A stretch of 64,000 bases of DNA. Origin: Curvibacter sp. AEP1-3. Lineage in GTDB: Bacteria > Pseudomonadota > Gammaproteobacteria > Burkholderiales > Burkholderiaceae_C. The stretch spans positions 2,394,200 through 2,458,199 of the forward strand of contig NZ_CP015698.1 of assembly GCF_002163715.1 (NCBI RefSeq), in the 5' to 3' direction. This document shows positions 25,091 through 33,765 of this stretch, piece after piece; position 1 is the stretch's first letter, and the number at the start of each line of letters is the position of its first letter. A model generated the notes under the pieces. The model worked only from the letters and a program-made list of their open reading frames with translations, was not told where the DNA came from and did no database searches. Position numbers and translations under genes: made by a program.

Positions 25091-25804
25091 TCAGAACAAC
25101 AGGCCCATCATGACGGCACGCACTACGGCGGCTGTCTTGTTGGAGGTTCGGAGCTTGTGCACTGCATTTTTGATGTGAAAGTCCACAGTGTTTTTGGAGA
25201 TGGACAGAATGTCAGAAATCTCTCCCGCTGACTTGCCATCTGCACTCCAGCGCAAGACCTCGAGCTCTCGCTCCGTAAGGTTGGGATTAAATTGCGCGCG
25301 CAGGTCCGACTGGTAGACGTTGGAGAGCGACAGGTGTGCGACCGACACCAGCCAACGCATGCGGCTTTCGTTGGCCTGCAACTCCAGCGCAGAAATCTTG
25401 TCGTTGGAGCGTGCCAGCGTGAGCAAGCTGGCGGCTCCCGATCCATCCAAACTGGACTGAGACCACCCCTGACTCAGGCCATGGGCCTGCGCCTCTTCCC
25501 ACATATCGGTGGCATCGCTGAACAATCCGTCGTTCCAGAGGAATGGCGTATTGCTCCTGCGCCCTTGCAGTACGGTAGGGTCTTGGTTCACGTAGTTTTG
25601 TTTTTGGTAATGCTCTTGCCAGACTTGGGGGTAGTTATTCAGGAGAACCACCCGTTTGCTGGTCAGCGGATAAGGGAACTGCAGGCCAAACGCGCAGTAT
25701 TCAAAACCGAGGTCACGTGCCGCTGCTGCGATATAGGCATAAATTTCCTTTTCATCCTTGGTGCTGTCCAGATTGCAAATCAATTGCTCGAACCAGCTCT
25801 GCAT
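25091..25804 (-). CDS. luxR: LuxR-type quorum-sensing regulator
   Basis: A 237-residue regulator from ATG 25804 (MQSWFEQLICNLDSTKDEKE). Residues about 15-160 are the autoinducer-binding domain, with the conserved Trp/Tyr/Asp set in WQEHYQKQNYVNQDPTV and PFLWNDGLF. Residues about 175-235 are the LuxR helix-turn-helix (LTERELEVLRWSADGKSAGE, then ISKNTVDFHIKNAVHKL). It heads the luxR-rsaM-luxI series on the minus strand. It should bind the lux boxes at 24616-24635 and 26042-26061 when acyl-homoserine lactone accumulates. An in-frame extension to 26050 exists but is not protein-like. Confidence 0.95.
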   Translation of the reverse strand: MQSWFEQLICNLDSTKDEKEIYAYIAAAARDLGFEYCAFGLQFPYPLTSKRVVLLNNYPQVWQEHYQKQNYVNQDPTVLQGRRSNTPFLWNDGLFSDATDMWEEAQAHGLSQGWSQSSLDGSGAASLLTLARSNDKISALELQANESRMRWLVSVAHLSLSNVYQSDLRAQFNPNLTERELEVLRWSADGKSAGEISDILSISKNTVDFHIKNAVHKLRTSNKTAAVVRAVMMGLLF

Positions 25805-26041
25805 AACTACCCCCCATTTCCCTGTGCGATCGGTAGACCAATCTGTATGGCCGACATGCATTTTTATGCAGAGCAGTTTGACAGAATTTTCCGCCAATGA
25901 ATACCTGATGCTCCTGCCAAGCATCCAGTGGAACAAATTCGGCAAGTATGTAATCGCTAGAAGGGCGGTTCCCTCGCCCTCAACCAAGAGGACTGATTCA
26001 GAGGTAACTGCGCTATTGGACGCCACTTGGGTGGCTTTGAA

Positions 26042-26061
26042 ACCTACCAATCTTGGTAGCT
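26042..26061. promoter_or_regulatory. Second lux box-like palindrome
   Basis: ACCTACCAATCTTGGTAGCT has the form NNCT-N12-AGNN and its core CTACCAA-TC-TTGGTAG is a perfect inverted repeat. It lies 237 bases upstream of luxR and 615 bases before the lipid operon. No strong -10 follows at the usual spacing on either strand, so the controlled promoter is not settled. Confidence 0.65.
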
Positions 26062-26676
26062 AAGTTCCAAAAAATCTTTCGCGATAGCTGTCACCTATTA
26101 AAAATGGTGGGTTACAAAATCTGACATTTCGAATCCAATATTGGCCATCGGTACCTGCTTATCAAGACAGGTTTCGAGTCTCAAGAAGTGCGGCGATTTG
26201 ACCGCCACATTGAGGCCTTCGCCAGAATAAATGCCCAGACTGCAGCCTAACGCTGCGCCAAGGGCTTGCCGTTTCCAGAATTTAGATGCTGTCATACCGT
26301 TTTTTCCATGTCATACCTCGTCCTTTGGATCCTCATCTCCAGCGCGTGGCCTTGGTCGCCAAGGCTGGTTGGATAGCGTCCGACCAAATATCACCCTGGC
26401 GAGTGGCGTAAAAAAAGCGACCCAACATTTCAGCACTGCCTGCGCAAGAAAGCAGTGCGCCAGTTGGATTCTCAAATTTTCAGTCTAAGTCGTTCAAGCA
26501 TGTGAGGTAGCTCACTCATTAAGCCGCATGCAGGATTTGCTGCGCAATTTAGAGTATTCGACGTGTGCACGCAGAACAGTGCGCGGACATAGGCCCCCAG
26601 TATTTCTGATATCTACTTGTCACAAAATTTCAACGACTCGAAGAGAGTCACGACTAATCAATATTGAGGGAGTTGA
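26062..26676. other. Divergent regulatory region between luxR and the lipid operon
   Basis: 615 bases with no confident gene. A minus-strand frame at 26098-26295 (MTASKFWKRQALGAALGCSL, 65 residues) has a hydrophobic start like a signal segment but no clear ribosome site. An inverted repeat CACTGC...GCAGTG occurs near 26430-26453. The lipid operon promoter must lie here; a TTGTCA occurs near 26617, but I could not fix a matching -10. Confidence 0.4.
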
Positions 26677-26949
26677 ATGACGCTTACTACAGATCGAGGG
26701 CTACACATTAGCTCTTCAAACGGAACTTCTTTAGAGAACGAAAGAAATGCCGCAACCAAATCCTATTGTCTCTGCAGCAGAAAGTCTCTGGCAGACATTC
26801 TTGAGTTTCAGCGATTTGCACCACTTCCGTTTGACGCAATGATTCAAGAGTACACCTCGTGCGGCGAGGGATGCGGGTCCTGTATTCCCGCGCTCAAAGA
26901 ACTTTTTGATAGCGAGGAAAGCACGTACATGTTGGAGGATTCGGTATGA
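26677..26949 (+). CDS. BFD-like [2Fe-2S] protein, first gene of the lipid operon
   Basis: A 90-residue protein with the cysteine pattern CLC near residue 32 and CGEGCGSC near residue 64, the four-cysteine arrangement of bacterioferritin-associated ferredoxin (BFD) type [2Fe-2S] domains; the segment SLADILEFQRFAPLPFDAMI fits the helical BFD fold between them. It overlaps the next gene, a diiron desaturase, by 4 bases (ATGA), so it is probably the electron donor to that enzyme. GGGAG lies before the ATG. Composition is AT-rich like the rest of the operon. Confidence 0.8.
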   Translation: MTLTTDRGLHISSSNGTSLENERNAATKSYCLCSRKSLADILEFQRFAPLPFDAMIQEYTSCGEGCGSCIPALKELFDSEESTYMLEDSV

Positions 26950-27791
26950 CAACAATGTTATTTCCAACTCTGTATGAACGGCTTGAAAGTTGCCGTTGGA
27001 ATATGAGGTCCAGCATTCCATGGCACGAATTCGATCCAAGCAAGTTGAGCGAGCGCCAGAAGCATGGAATCAAAATGAATGCAATTTTGGAGTGGTCCGC
27101 GATGCCCACCGCCGAAATGTTTTTACGAGACAACAGCCATGATGTGGACTTCTCAGCCTTTGTTTCTATATGGTTCTTTGAGGAACAAAAGCACAGCCTA
27201 GTATTGCTTGAATATCTGCGGCGCTTTGCGCCCGAATACCTCCCAACCGAGCAAGAACTCAGCGCGGTTCGTTTTTCATTTGATCCGGCACCTCCACTAG
27301 AAAGCTTGGCTTTGCATTTCTGCGGCGAAGTGCGCTTGAACTTGTGGTATCGATGCGCAAGTCTTTATCACTCGGAACCCGTCATCAAAAGCATATATGG
27401 AATATTGGCGAACGATGAAGCAAGACACGCTCGCGCCTATTGTGACTACATGAAGAAGGAACTTGGTCGTGACGGATTGAACGCACGCCTCGCATTTTCC
27501 AAGATTGGTGTACTAATGACAAATGCAAGGATGAATAAAGCCATGCACCCAACAAATCTTCACGTCAATAAAACCCTGTTCCCGAATGACACTGTAAACG
27601 GCCGACTACCCGATCCAGACTGGCTGTCGACCTGGTTGGACCAAGAGATTCAATTCGACTCCGAATGGGAGATAGGCGTTGAAAAGGGGATTCTTGGAAA
27701 CCTTTCTAGCCTGCTAAATGAAGATTTTAAAAATGCGCATGCGTTACGCACGTATCGTAAAGATTTGACCAAAAACACGGAAATGGCGTAA
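26946..27791 (+). CDS. Soluble acyl-ACP desaturase-like diiron enzyme
   Basis: A 281-residue ferritin-fold protein. The two diiron motifs are visible: Glu in AILEWSAMP with FFEEQKHSLVL, and later FCGEVRLNLWYR with NDEARHARAYC. This is the E..EExxH...E..DExRH layout of soluble acyl-ACP desaturases, which place a double bond at a fixed position of an ACP-bound fatty acid, or of related oxygenases. It overlaps the BFD-like ferredoxin gene and shares the operon with an acyl carrier protein, a likely substrate carrier. Somewhat shorter than plant desaturases; regiochemistry cannot be predicted. Confidence 0.8.
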   Translation: MTTMLFPTLYERLESCRWNMRSSIPWHEFDPSKLSERQKHGIKMNAILEWSAMPTAEMFLRDNSHDVDFSAFVSIWFFEEQKHSLVLLEYLRRFAPEYLPTEQELSAVRFSFDPAPPLESLALHFCGEVRLNLWYRCASLYHSEPVIKSIYGILANDEARHARAYCDYMKKELGRDGLNARLAFSKIGVLMTNARMNKAMHPTNLHVNKTLFPNDTVNGRLPDPDWLSTWLDQEIQFDSEWEIGVEKGILGNLSSLLNEDFKNAHALRTYRKDLTKNTEMA

Positions 27792-27796
27792 TCAAT

Positions 27797-28669
27797 ATGG
27801 CAACAAAAGAAGACATTCAATTTCACTACGACGTTGACAATAATTTTTATCAATCATTTCTCGACAAGACCTACCGAGCATACAGCTGCGGCGTGTGGCG
27901 AACAGCGGAAACGCTTGAGCTGGCGCAACAGCACAAATTAGATCGTCTGTGTCGATTTGCCAACGTGTCTCGTGGAGATGCAATCTTGGATGTCGGATGC
28001 GGTTGGGGTGGCCTTATGGAGCGCGCTATCCAGAAGTTTGGAGCTAGCTCCGCACACGGACTCACTTTAAGCGCGGATCAAACCAGCTTCATCAAGGAAT
28101 TGGCACGACCGGATATTTCGGTAGATTTGCGCTCGTGGCAAGACTTCAATAGCTTTACAAATCACTATGACGCAATCATTTCAATTGGAGCGTTTGAGCA
28201 CTTTGCTTCGCTCGAAGATAGACAATTGAACCGCCATCGTGACGTGTATAAGAAGTTTTTCCAGTGGTGCAGGAAGGTTTCAAAGGACGACGCGCACGTT
28301 GCGCTACAGACAATTGTTACCTCAAGGCAACCCAGAACCCTTTCAGAGGTACGTGATACGAGGTACCTGCTAGAAAAGGTCTTCCCTGGCTCTGCGTTGC
28401 CAAGCATCAGCGATATCCAAGCGTCAGTGAGTGACGTATATGAAATCTCAAGTGCGAAGCGCATTGGCCTCGACTATGCGCGAACACTCAGTCATTGGGA
28501 GGCTCGCCTAAAAGAGCATGAGCAAGAGACCATCAATAACTATGGACGCCCACTCTATGACCACTACATGTCATATTTTTCTCAGGCCCGTCGTAGTTTT
28601 GAAGCCGGAGTAGTCGATCTTTATCAGATTTCCCTACAGCCTGTAAAGCAAGCGCGGGTCGTATTTTAA
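27797..28669 (+). CDS. Cyclopropane-fatty-acid-synthase-like methyltransferase
   Basis: A 290-residue SAM-dependent methyltransferase of the CFA synthase/mycolic acid methyltransferase family: IQFHYDVDNNFYQSFLDKTY, AYSCGVWRTAETLELAQQ, SAM motif ILDVGCGWGGLMERA, and GAFEHFASLEDR. Such enzymes add a methyl or methylene group across a cis double bond. It lacks the long N-terminal domain of E. coli Cfa, as in mycobacterial homologues. It starts 5 bases after the desaturase stop, so the simplest reading is that it modifies the double bond made by that enzyme (cyclopropane or methyl branch). Confidence 0.85.
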   Translation: MATKEDIQFHYDVDNNFYQSFLDKTYRAYSCGVWRTAETLELAQQHKLDRLCRFANVSRGDAILDVGCGWGGLMERAIQKFGASSAHGLTLSADQTSFIKELARPDISVDLRSWQDFNSFTNHYDAIISIGAFEHFASLEDRQLNRHRDVYKKFFQWCRKVSKDDAHVALQTIVTSRQPRTLSEVRDTRYLLEKVFPGSALPSISDIQASVSDVYEISSAKRIGLDYARTLSHWEARLKEHEQETINNYGRPLYDHYMSYFSQARRSFEAGVVDLYQISLQPVKQARVVF

Positions 28670-28671
28670 GA

Positions 28672-29088
28672 ATGCCTCCTCGGCCATTTATTTCGACTTC
28701 CGAATTCAGCCCATTTCCATACGAAGTGGATTTCACGGGATTCTTGAGCAACACAGTCGCGGTCAGATGGATGGAGCAGCTGCGCGTAAAGATGATGTCA
28801 GACCATTTTTCTGATGTCGATGCCGGGGACCCTAGCAATCTCTCCGTCATCGCAAAAACGGACGTCAATTATCTTCGCCCCATTGCTTACGGAGACTCCA
28901 TTATCGGATCGGTATGGGTAAATATGGTTATGAGGTCGCGCTGGGAAGTGGGATTTAGCTTTATTTCGAAAATCAACGGCCAACAAACAATTGTGGGTAC
29001 CCAGATTGGGGCATTTCTTAGCCCTATATCGCTTCTTCCAACTCGAGTTCCGCAGAGTATCGCGGACAAATTTAAAAACTATTGTTAA
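28672..29088 (+). CDS. 4HBT-type (hotdog) acyl thioesterase
   Basis: A 138-residue hotdog-fold protein: YEVDFTGFLSNTVAVRWMEQ, then SVIAKTDVNYLRPIAYGDSI, and SRWEVGFSFISKINGQQTIV, the YbgC/4-hydroxybenzoyl-CoA-thioesterase pattern. The usual early catalytic Asp/Glu position (V-x-W/Y-x-D/E) reads EVDFTGFL, so an acid is present. It follows the methyltransferase by 2 bases and precedes the acyl carrier protein by 12, so it probably releases the finished acyl chain from that carrier. Confidence 0.8.
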   Translation: MPPRPFISTSEFSPFPYEVDFTGFLSNTVAVRWMEQLRVKMMSDHFSDVDAGDPSNLSVIAKTDVNYLRPIAYGDSIIGSVWVNMVMRSRWEVGFSFISKINGQQTIVGTQIGAFLSPISLLPTRVPQSIADKFKNYC

Positions 29089-29100
29089 CAGGGAATAGAA

Positions 29101-29367
29101 ATGACTACGTTCGAAAAAATCTTGGCAGATGTTAAAGAAGTGATTCTCGACACAATTGATGTTGCCCCGGAAAAAATCATACCTACCGCATCACTTCGAG
29201 ATGATTTGGATGCTGATTCACTCGACAGCATCGAAATTGTCATGGCTCTTGAGGATAAGTTTGCGGTGGTTTTTCTGCAGGAAGTGACCGAGAAATTAGT
29301 TACTGTAAATGACCTCGTTTGCCACATTGAAACCATGGTGATCGATGCGGCTGCAAGTGTCGTGTGA
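29101..29367 (+). CDS. Acyl carrier protein
   Basis: An 88-residue acyl carrier protein with the phosphopantetheine attachment site DADSLDSIEIVMALED (serine near residue 40) and the expected four-helix pattern. It differs from housekeeping AcpP, so it is a dedicated carrier for this pathway. It needs a phosphopantetheinyl transferase encoded elsewhere. It is the fifth of nine genes and marks the operon as an ACP-tethered fatty-acyl pathway. Confidence 0.92.
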   Translation: MTTFEKILADVKEVILDTIDVAPEKIIPTASLRDDLDADSLDSIEIVMALEDKFAVVFLQEVTEKLVTVNDLVCHIETMVIDAAASVV

Positions 29368-29400
29368 TGTCAGTGACCATACATATTCATTAGGATCGCC

Positions 29401-30315
29401 ATGAACTCGATATCACTACCTCAGAAGGCTAAGCGCACTACGGAAATCGGATTCGCGGATAAGCCAGCAATAAAGCTGATTCGCCAGTGCTTTCCACCGT
29501 TGTCTGCAGTTGTACCCGCAATAGCTGCGCGACTTGCGCTGAAGTTATTCTTAACACCTCAGCGATTCCGGACGCCATCCTGGGAATCAGAAAAACTTAA
29601 GTCTGCTGTTGAGAGTCGTATTCGCACCAGCACCTCTGAAGTCGCCGTATATAAATGGGGAAACGGAGAAGAAAGAGTACTGCTTTGTCACTCTTGGGGC
29701 GGGCGTGGTAGTCAGTTGGGCGCTTTTGTAGAACCACTACTCAACAACGGATTTTCTGTGGTTGCTTTTGACGCGCCGGCACACGGCAAATCATCAGGAA
29801 AGACGACGGACATGATGGAATACACCGCCGCCGTGCACAGTGTCGTTGAGAAACACGGTCCATTTCATTCAATCATTGGACACTCATTTGGTGCGGGCAA
29901 CACAATGTTCGCAAAGCAGCTATATAAATTTCAAGTTACTAAAACAGTATTGATAGGCTGCTTTTCGGACGCAGCCTGGATCACTGACCGGTTTGGTGAA
30001 TTGCTAAATATTCCCCAGAAAACCATCCAACGTATGCGTGAAGTCTTGGAGGTCAAACATGCTCCTCGGCTAAGTTGGAAAAAACTAGACATCGTTTCCA
30101 TGGTGAATTCAGACCCCTCGGAAATTTTACTTGTTCATGATCAAGACGATGTTGAGATTCCATTTTTCCATGCTGAAGAATTCATCAACCGATGCAAGCC
30201 CGTGAGGAAAATTGAAACAATCGTAACCGCTGGATTGGGGCATCGAAAAATCCTACGAGATGATCGAACAATCTCCGGAGTCTGCAGCTTCATTGGAAAA
30301 GCGAATAACAAATAA
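29401..30315 (+). CDS. Alpha/beta hydrolase
   Basis: A 304-residue alpha/beta hydrolase: oxyanion region CHSWGGRGSQLGAFV, strand FSVVAFDAPAHGKSSG, nucleophile elbow GHSFGAGN, acid in LLVHDQDDVEIPF, and histidine in GLGHRKIL. The fold is complete and soluble. Possible roles are hydrolysis of an ester, lactone or acyl-lipid intermediate. It lies 33 bases after the ACP gene and 6 before the membrane desaturase in the same operon. Confidence 0.85.
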   Translation: MNSISLPQKAKRTTEIGFADKPAIKLIRQCFPPLSAVVPAIAARLALKLFLTPQRFRTPSWESEKLKSAVESRIRTSTSEVAVYKWGNGEERVLLCHSWGGRGSQLGAFVEPLLNNGFSVVAFDAPAHGKSSGKTTDMMEYTAAVHSVVEKHGPFHSIIGHSFGAGNTMFAKQLYKFQVTKTVLIGCFSDAAWITDRFGELLNIPQKTIQRMREVLEVKHAPRLSWKKLDIVSMVNSDPSEILLVHDQDDVEIPFFHAEEFINRCKPVRKIETIVTAGLGHRKILRDDRTISGVCSFIGKANNK

Positions 30316-30321
30316 AAGGCG

Positions 30322-31233
30322 ATGGAGATGCTTAGTAATACCGGTATACAAAAATCAGAAAGCCTTCGAATTATTAAGATTCGTGCGGCACTTGTTTATA
30401 TAGCGTCGATGGGGATTTTCTTTGTCCCCTTCGACTGGTCACTAGTGTGGCTCACATTGCTAACGTTCAGCTTCCGAACCTTTGGGTGGGAGGCGGGACA
30501 TCATCGATATTTCTCTCATAGGAGCTTCAAAACCTCCCGAGCCTTTCAATTAATACTAGCGTGTTTGGGGGCATCATCTGGGCACAAAGGCCCAATTTGG
30601 TGGGCGACATTGCACAGAGCGCATCATAAGCATGCTGATATGCCACTGGATCCGCATAGTCCTGTGCAAAAAGGACGAATGTACGCATACATCGGCTGGG
30701 TTTTGGATTCGGCAAATGCAGATACCGATCTAGACGCCGCGAAAGATCTATCTAAGTTTCCTGAGCTGGTGTGGGTTAATAAATATCACTATTTGTTCCC
30801 TTATATCTTACTCATCGGAGTCTTTTCAATTGGCCAGTTTTCTGACATTTTGGGGCCCAAAGTTAATGGATTTTCAGCAGTAATTTGGGCTTTTTTCTTC
30901 AGCACGTTCTTGTCGCTGCAAGGAGGTTTCTTTGTCAACGTGTTTACGCATGGGCCAATACCCAAGTTCATAGGCTATAGAACATTTGAAACGCGCGATA
31001 CAACGTCCAACAATTGGCTGCTATGTTTATTGAGCTTCGGAGCGTCTTGGCATAACAACCATCATCGATATATGAATTCAGCTAGGGCTGGGTTTTATTG
31101 GTGGGAATTGGATATGACCTATCTTGTATTGAGAGTACTTTCGTTTTTTCACATTGTTTGGGATTTGCACGAAGTGCCAGCTGCCGTTCTGCTCGAAGGA
31201 AAATCCGGTGCAATGACCATTGTCAACAAGTAA
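30322..31233 (+). CDS. Membrane-bound fatty-acyl desaturase (SCD type)
   Basis: A 303-residue integral membrane desaturase with three histidine boxes: HHRYFSH, HRAHHKH and HNNHH, plus four hydrophobic membrane segments (about 18-50, 70-90, 155-180, 190-215). This is the stearoyl-CoA/acyl-lipid desaturase family that needs an external electron donor. With the soluble diiron desaturase in the same operon it makes a second oxidation likely, either another double bond or, by analogy with JamB-type enzymes, a triple bond. It starts 6 bases after the hydrolase gene. Confidence 0.9.
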   Translation: MEMLSNTGIQKSESLRIIKIRAALVYIASMGIFFVPFDWSLVWLTLLTFSFRTFGWEAGHHRYFSHRSFKTSRAFQLILACLGASSGHKGPIWWATLHRAHHKHADMPLDPHSPVQKGRMYAYIGWVLDSANADTDLDAAKDLSKFPELVWVNKYHYLFPYILLIGVFSIGQFSDILGPKVNGFSAVIWAFFFSTFLSLQGGFFVNVFTHGPIPKFIGYRTFETRDTTSNNWLLCLLSFGASWHNNHHRYMNSARAGFYWWELDMTYLVLRVLSFFHIVWDLHEVPAAVLLEGKSGAMTIVNK

Positions 31234-31288
31234 GCGAGCCTGCAAATATCATCCGCAGTTAATTCTTGCATGGACCTAGAAGGAAAAA

Positions 31289-32686
31289 ATGAATACGTTC
31301 ATCGGTGCTGCAATTCAGTTCTTTACCATGATTCGCAAAATGCGAGAACATAAGAGGAATGAACACTTAACAAAACATTCGCTGCAAGTATTGCAACTAA
31401 AGAAGTTTAGAAAACTAGTTAAGCATGCTTACAAATACTCCCCATATTATCGAGAGTTGATTGAAAAGCGATCAATTAATGTAAATACTTGCATTCCATC
31501 CGACTTCCCAATTTTGACTAAAGAGTTGGTTGTAGAGAATTTTGATCGGATATCAACTGAACGGAGCATAAATAAAAAATCTATATCTGATTTTTTGGCC
31601 AATTCGAAAAATCCCGCAGATCTCTTTCTCGGGAAATACTATATCGTCCATACTTCCGGTTCAAATGGACAAGTCGCTTACTTTCCTTTTTCTCGTCGAG
31701 ACTGGGCTTGCGGCTTTTCTCATATAAGTAGGACTAGAAAAGTACCCGTGCCTTTCTCGCCAACGAAAATTGCCTGCTACCTTGCAGCTGATGGGCATTA
31801 CGCAGGCGTCTCCTGGGCAACGACAGGGAAGCAATTCATCAACAAAATGTTTTTCAATGTTTTAACTCTGGAGATTAATTCCCCATTGGATGAAACCATT
31901 AAAAAATTAAATGATTTTCAGCCTGAACTGTTGACAGGCTACCCCTCAAGTCTCGCCGTGCTTGCTCAAAAACAGCGAGAAGGCATCTTACGCATTTCTC
32001 CACGAAACGTTGAATTAGGGGGCGAGCCTTCAACCCCCGAGGACGCGGAGAATTTAAGAGCAGCCTTTCGTAGCGGCATCGTAAATTATTATGGAAGTAC
32101 GGAATTTATGGTGATGGGGGCCTCTCCACTCAACACCTCGTCAATTAAATTGTATGAAGACGATCTGCATTTTGAATTAAATGATGACCATTCCATTGTC
32201 ACTTCTCTTTTTAACCATACGTTCCCCCTAATTCGATATCGTATGGGAGATGTGCTGATGCCGGAGAATGCTGTTGAAGAGGAGCACCCCTATCAAATGA
32301 TACGAGGCATCATTGGTCGATCCGAATCAGCTCCTCAATTTATAAATGAGGATGGAGCTAATGATTTTATAAGTCCTCATACGATTAATGAAATATTCGT
32401 TCCTGGAGTTGCGCGTTTTCAAATGCGTGTGCAGACTTCAGAGTCTTTCAGTTTTTTGGTGTGCATGGAAAAAGGGTTGAGTTCGACAGAGATTGCCAAC
32501 GCAATAGATTTGTTAAAATCCCGAATTCGGCAAATTCTTCAAAAGAAGAAGATGAGTAACGTGTACTTTGAGATACACCATGTCGATGAACTCTTGGTGG
32601 ATCCCGCAACCAGAAAATTTCGCCTAATTGTCAATGAGGTTAATGCCGAGTCGCAGCACCTTCAATTGCAAGCCATGCGAGCGTAA
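31289..32686 (+). CDS. PaaK/CapK-like adenylate-forming enzyme
   Basis: A 465-residue member of the phenylacetate-CoA ligase/CapK branch of adenylating enzymes: KHAYKYSPYYRELIEK at the N-terminus, the nucleotide loop IVHTSGSNGQVAYF, GGEPSTPEDAENLR, a YYGSTEFMVMG motif, and FPLIRYRMGDVLMP. It activates a carboxylic acid as acyl-adenylate and joins it to CoA, to the operon's ACP, or to an amine/alcohol acceptor. It is read with the other lipid genes after a 55-base gap. The substrate is unknown; loading or final condensation of the modified fatty acid are the likely steps. Confidence 0.8.
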   Translation: MNTFIGAAIQFFTMIRKMREHKRNEHLTKHSLQVLQLKKFRKLVKHAYKYSPYYRELIEKRSINVNTCIPSDFPILTKELVVENFDRISTERSINKKSISDFLANSKNPADLFLGKYYIVHTSGSNGQVAYFPFSRRDWACGFSHISRTRKVPVPFSPTKIACYLAADGHYAGVSWATTGKQFINKMFFNVLTLEINSPLDETIKKLNDFQPELLTGYPSSLAVLAQKQREGILRISPRNVELGGEPSTPEDAENLRAAFRSGIVNYYGSTEFMVMGASPLNTSSIKLYEDDLHFELNDDHSIVTSLFNHTFPLIRYRMGDVLMPENAVEEEHPYQMIRGIIGRSESAPQFINEDGANDFISPHTINEIFVPGVARFQMRVQTSESFSFLVCMEKGLSSTEIANAIDLLKSRIRQILQKKKMSNVYFEIHHVDELLVDPATRKFRLIVNEVNAESQHLQLQAMRA

Positions 32687-32742
32687 ACACTAGTGGATCG
32701 GAAACGAAGTGTGCCCATTAGAAATTTCAATTCCTCAAGATA

Positions 32743-33666
32743 ATGGGATCGGTTAAAGCATCCTTTCAAAGCCGCATGAATAATCTTCGCTCACTGAACT
32801 CGCTACGTCTTTCTGAAATCGACACTCTCGCATTTGCTGGCGGTGGAAATCGTTGTTGGTGGCAAGGTGGTGCTCTTACGCATCTGCTCAGCAGGGGGAT
32901 GAGCCTTCCCAGGCAATTGGTTGGAACAAGTGCGGGGGCGGCGGTAGCTACCTCATGTGTGACTGCTGACCCTGAATTTGCATTGAATGCCTGTATTGAT
33001 CTTTACGCCACTAATCAAAGTATTTTTAATTGGACGGCCCTTTCTCGGGGGAAATTTCAATTTGCACATCAGCATATATATCCGGCATGGATAGAGTCCT
33101 TTCTGAATCCGAAAACATTCTCTGCATTGGAAAAATCTGGAACGAAAATCAAAGTGGGGGTGACTCGGCCGGCACCTTGGCTAGGAATGGCCGGCTCCGT
33201 TGCATTTGGAACGCTTGCATATTTGATCGATAAGCATATTTGGCACAGCATCCATCCTCGGTTGCCAAAGCTATTTGGATTGCGGCAGGCTTTCATTGAT
33301 CTGGACCAATGCTCAACCGTTTCAGACGCGCATTCTGTATTGTGCGCGGCGGCGGCGGCGCCCCCTATCTTGCAATCACGATTTGTTAGTAATTTCAGAG
33401 CGATTGACGGTGGATACACGGACAATGCGCCGATACATAAGCAAGATCAGGATGAACAACGGCGAACCTTGGTACTTTTGACGCGCAATTATCCAAACCT
33501 ACCTCAAATGTTTAATTGGAGAGGGCGGAACTACTGGCAGCCTAGCAAACGTGTTCCCGTTTCTACTTGGGATTGCACAACGCATACGACGGTTCGAGAC
33601 GCTTTCGATCTTGGAAAGATGGATGCCATAAAGGCGTTGGATACAGGGATTTTGAAGATTGCGTAA
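32743..33666 (+). CDS. Patatin-like phospholipase
   Basis: A 307-residue patatin-fold enzyme. The glycine-rich oxyanion segment is FAGGGNRCWWQGGAL, the nucleophile motif is GTSAGAAV, and the catalytic aspartate is in IDGGYTDNAP. It hydrolyses acyl ester bonds in phospholipids, so it could release fatty acids as pathway substrate or act on the product. It is the last gene of the operon, 100 bases before the tniQ stop on the opposite strand. Confidence 0.88.
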   Translation: MGSVKASFQSRMNNLRSLNSLRLSEIDTLAFAGGGNRCWWQGGALTHLLSRGMSLPRQLVGTSAGAAVATSCVTADPEFALNACIDLYATNQSIFNWTALSRGKFQFAHQHIYPAWIESFLNPKTFSALEKSGTKIKVGVTRPAPWLGMAGSVAFGTLAYLIDKHIWHSIHPRLPKLFGLRQAFIDLDQCSTVSDAHSVLCAAAAAPPILQSRFVSNFRAIDGGYTDNAPIHKQDQDEQRRTLVLLTRNYPNLPQMFNWRGRNYWQPSKRVPVSTWDCTTHTTVRDAFDLGKMDAIKALDTGILKIA

Positions 33667-33765
33667 TGCTTGCGTATTCCGGTCTAACTGACCATCCGCA
33701 CCGGATCAATCGGGGCCTCTGTAAGTGCGCCACTGCTGCATCTTCATTGGCAAGATGCTTGGGTT

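Noticed and set aside
25805..26050. In-frame N-terminal extension of LuxR
   Set aside because: The extension is not protein-like and LuxR proteins begin near residue MQSWFEQL; it also runs over the second lux box.
26231..26488. Plus-strand frame of 85 codons in the luxR-lipid operon gap
   Set aside because: No ribosome site, no recognisable domain, and composition typical of non-coding DNA.
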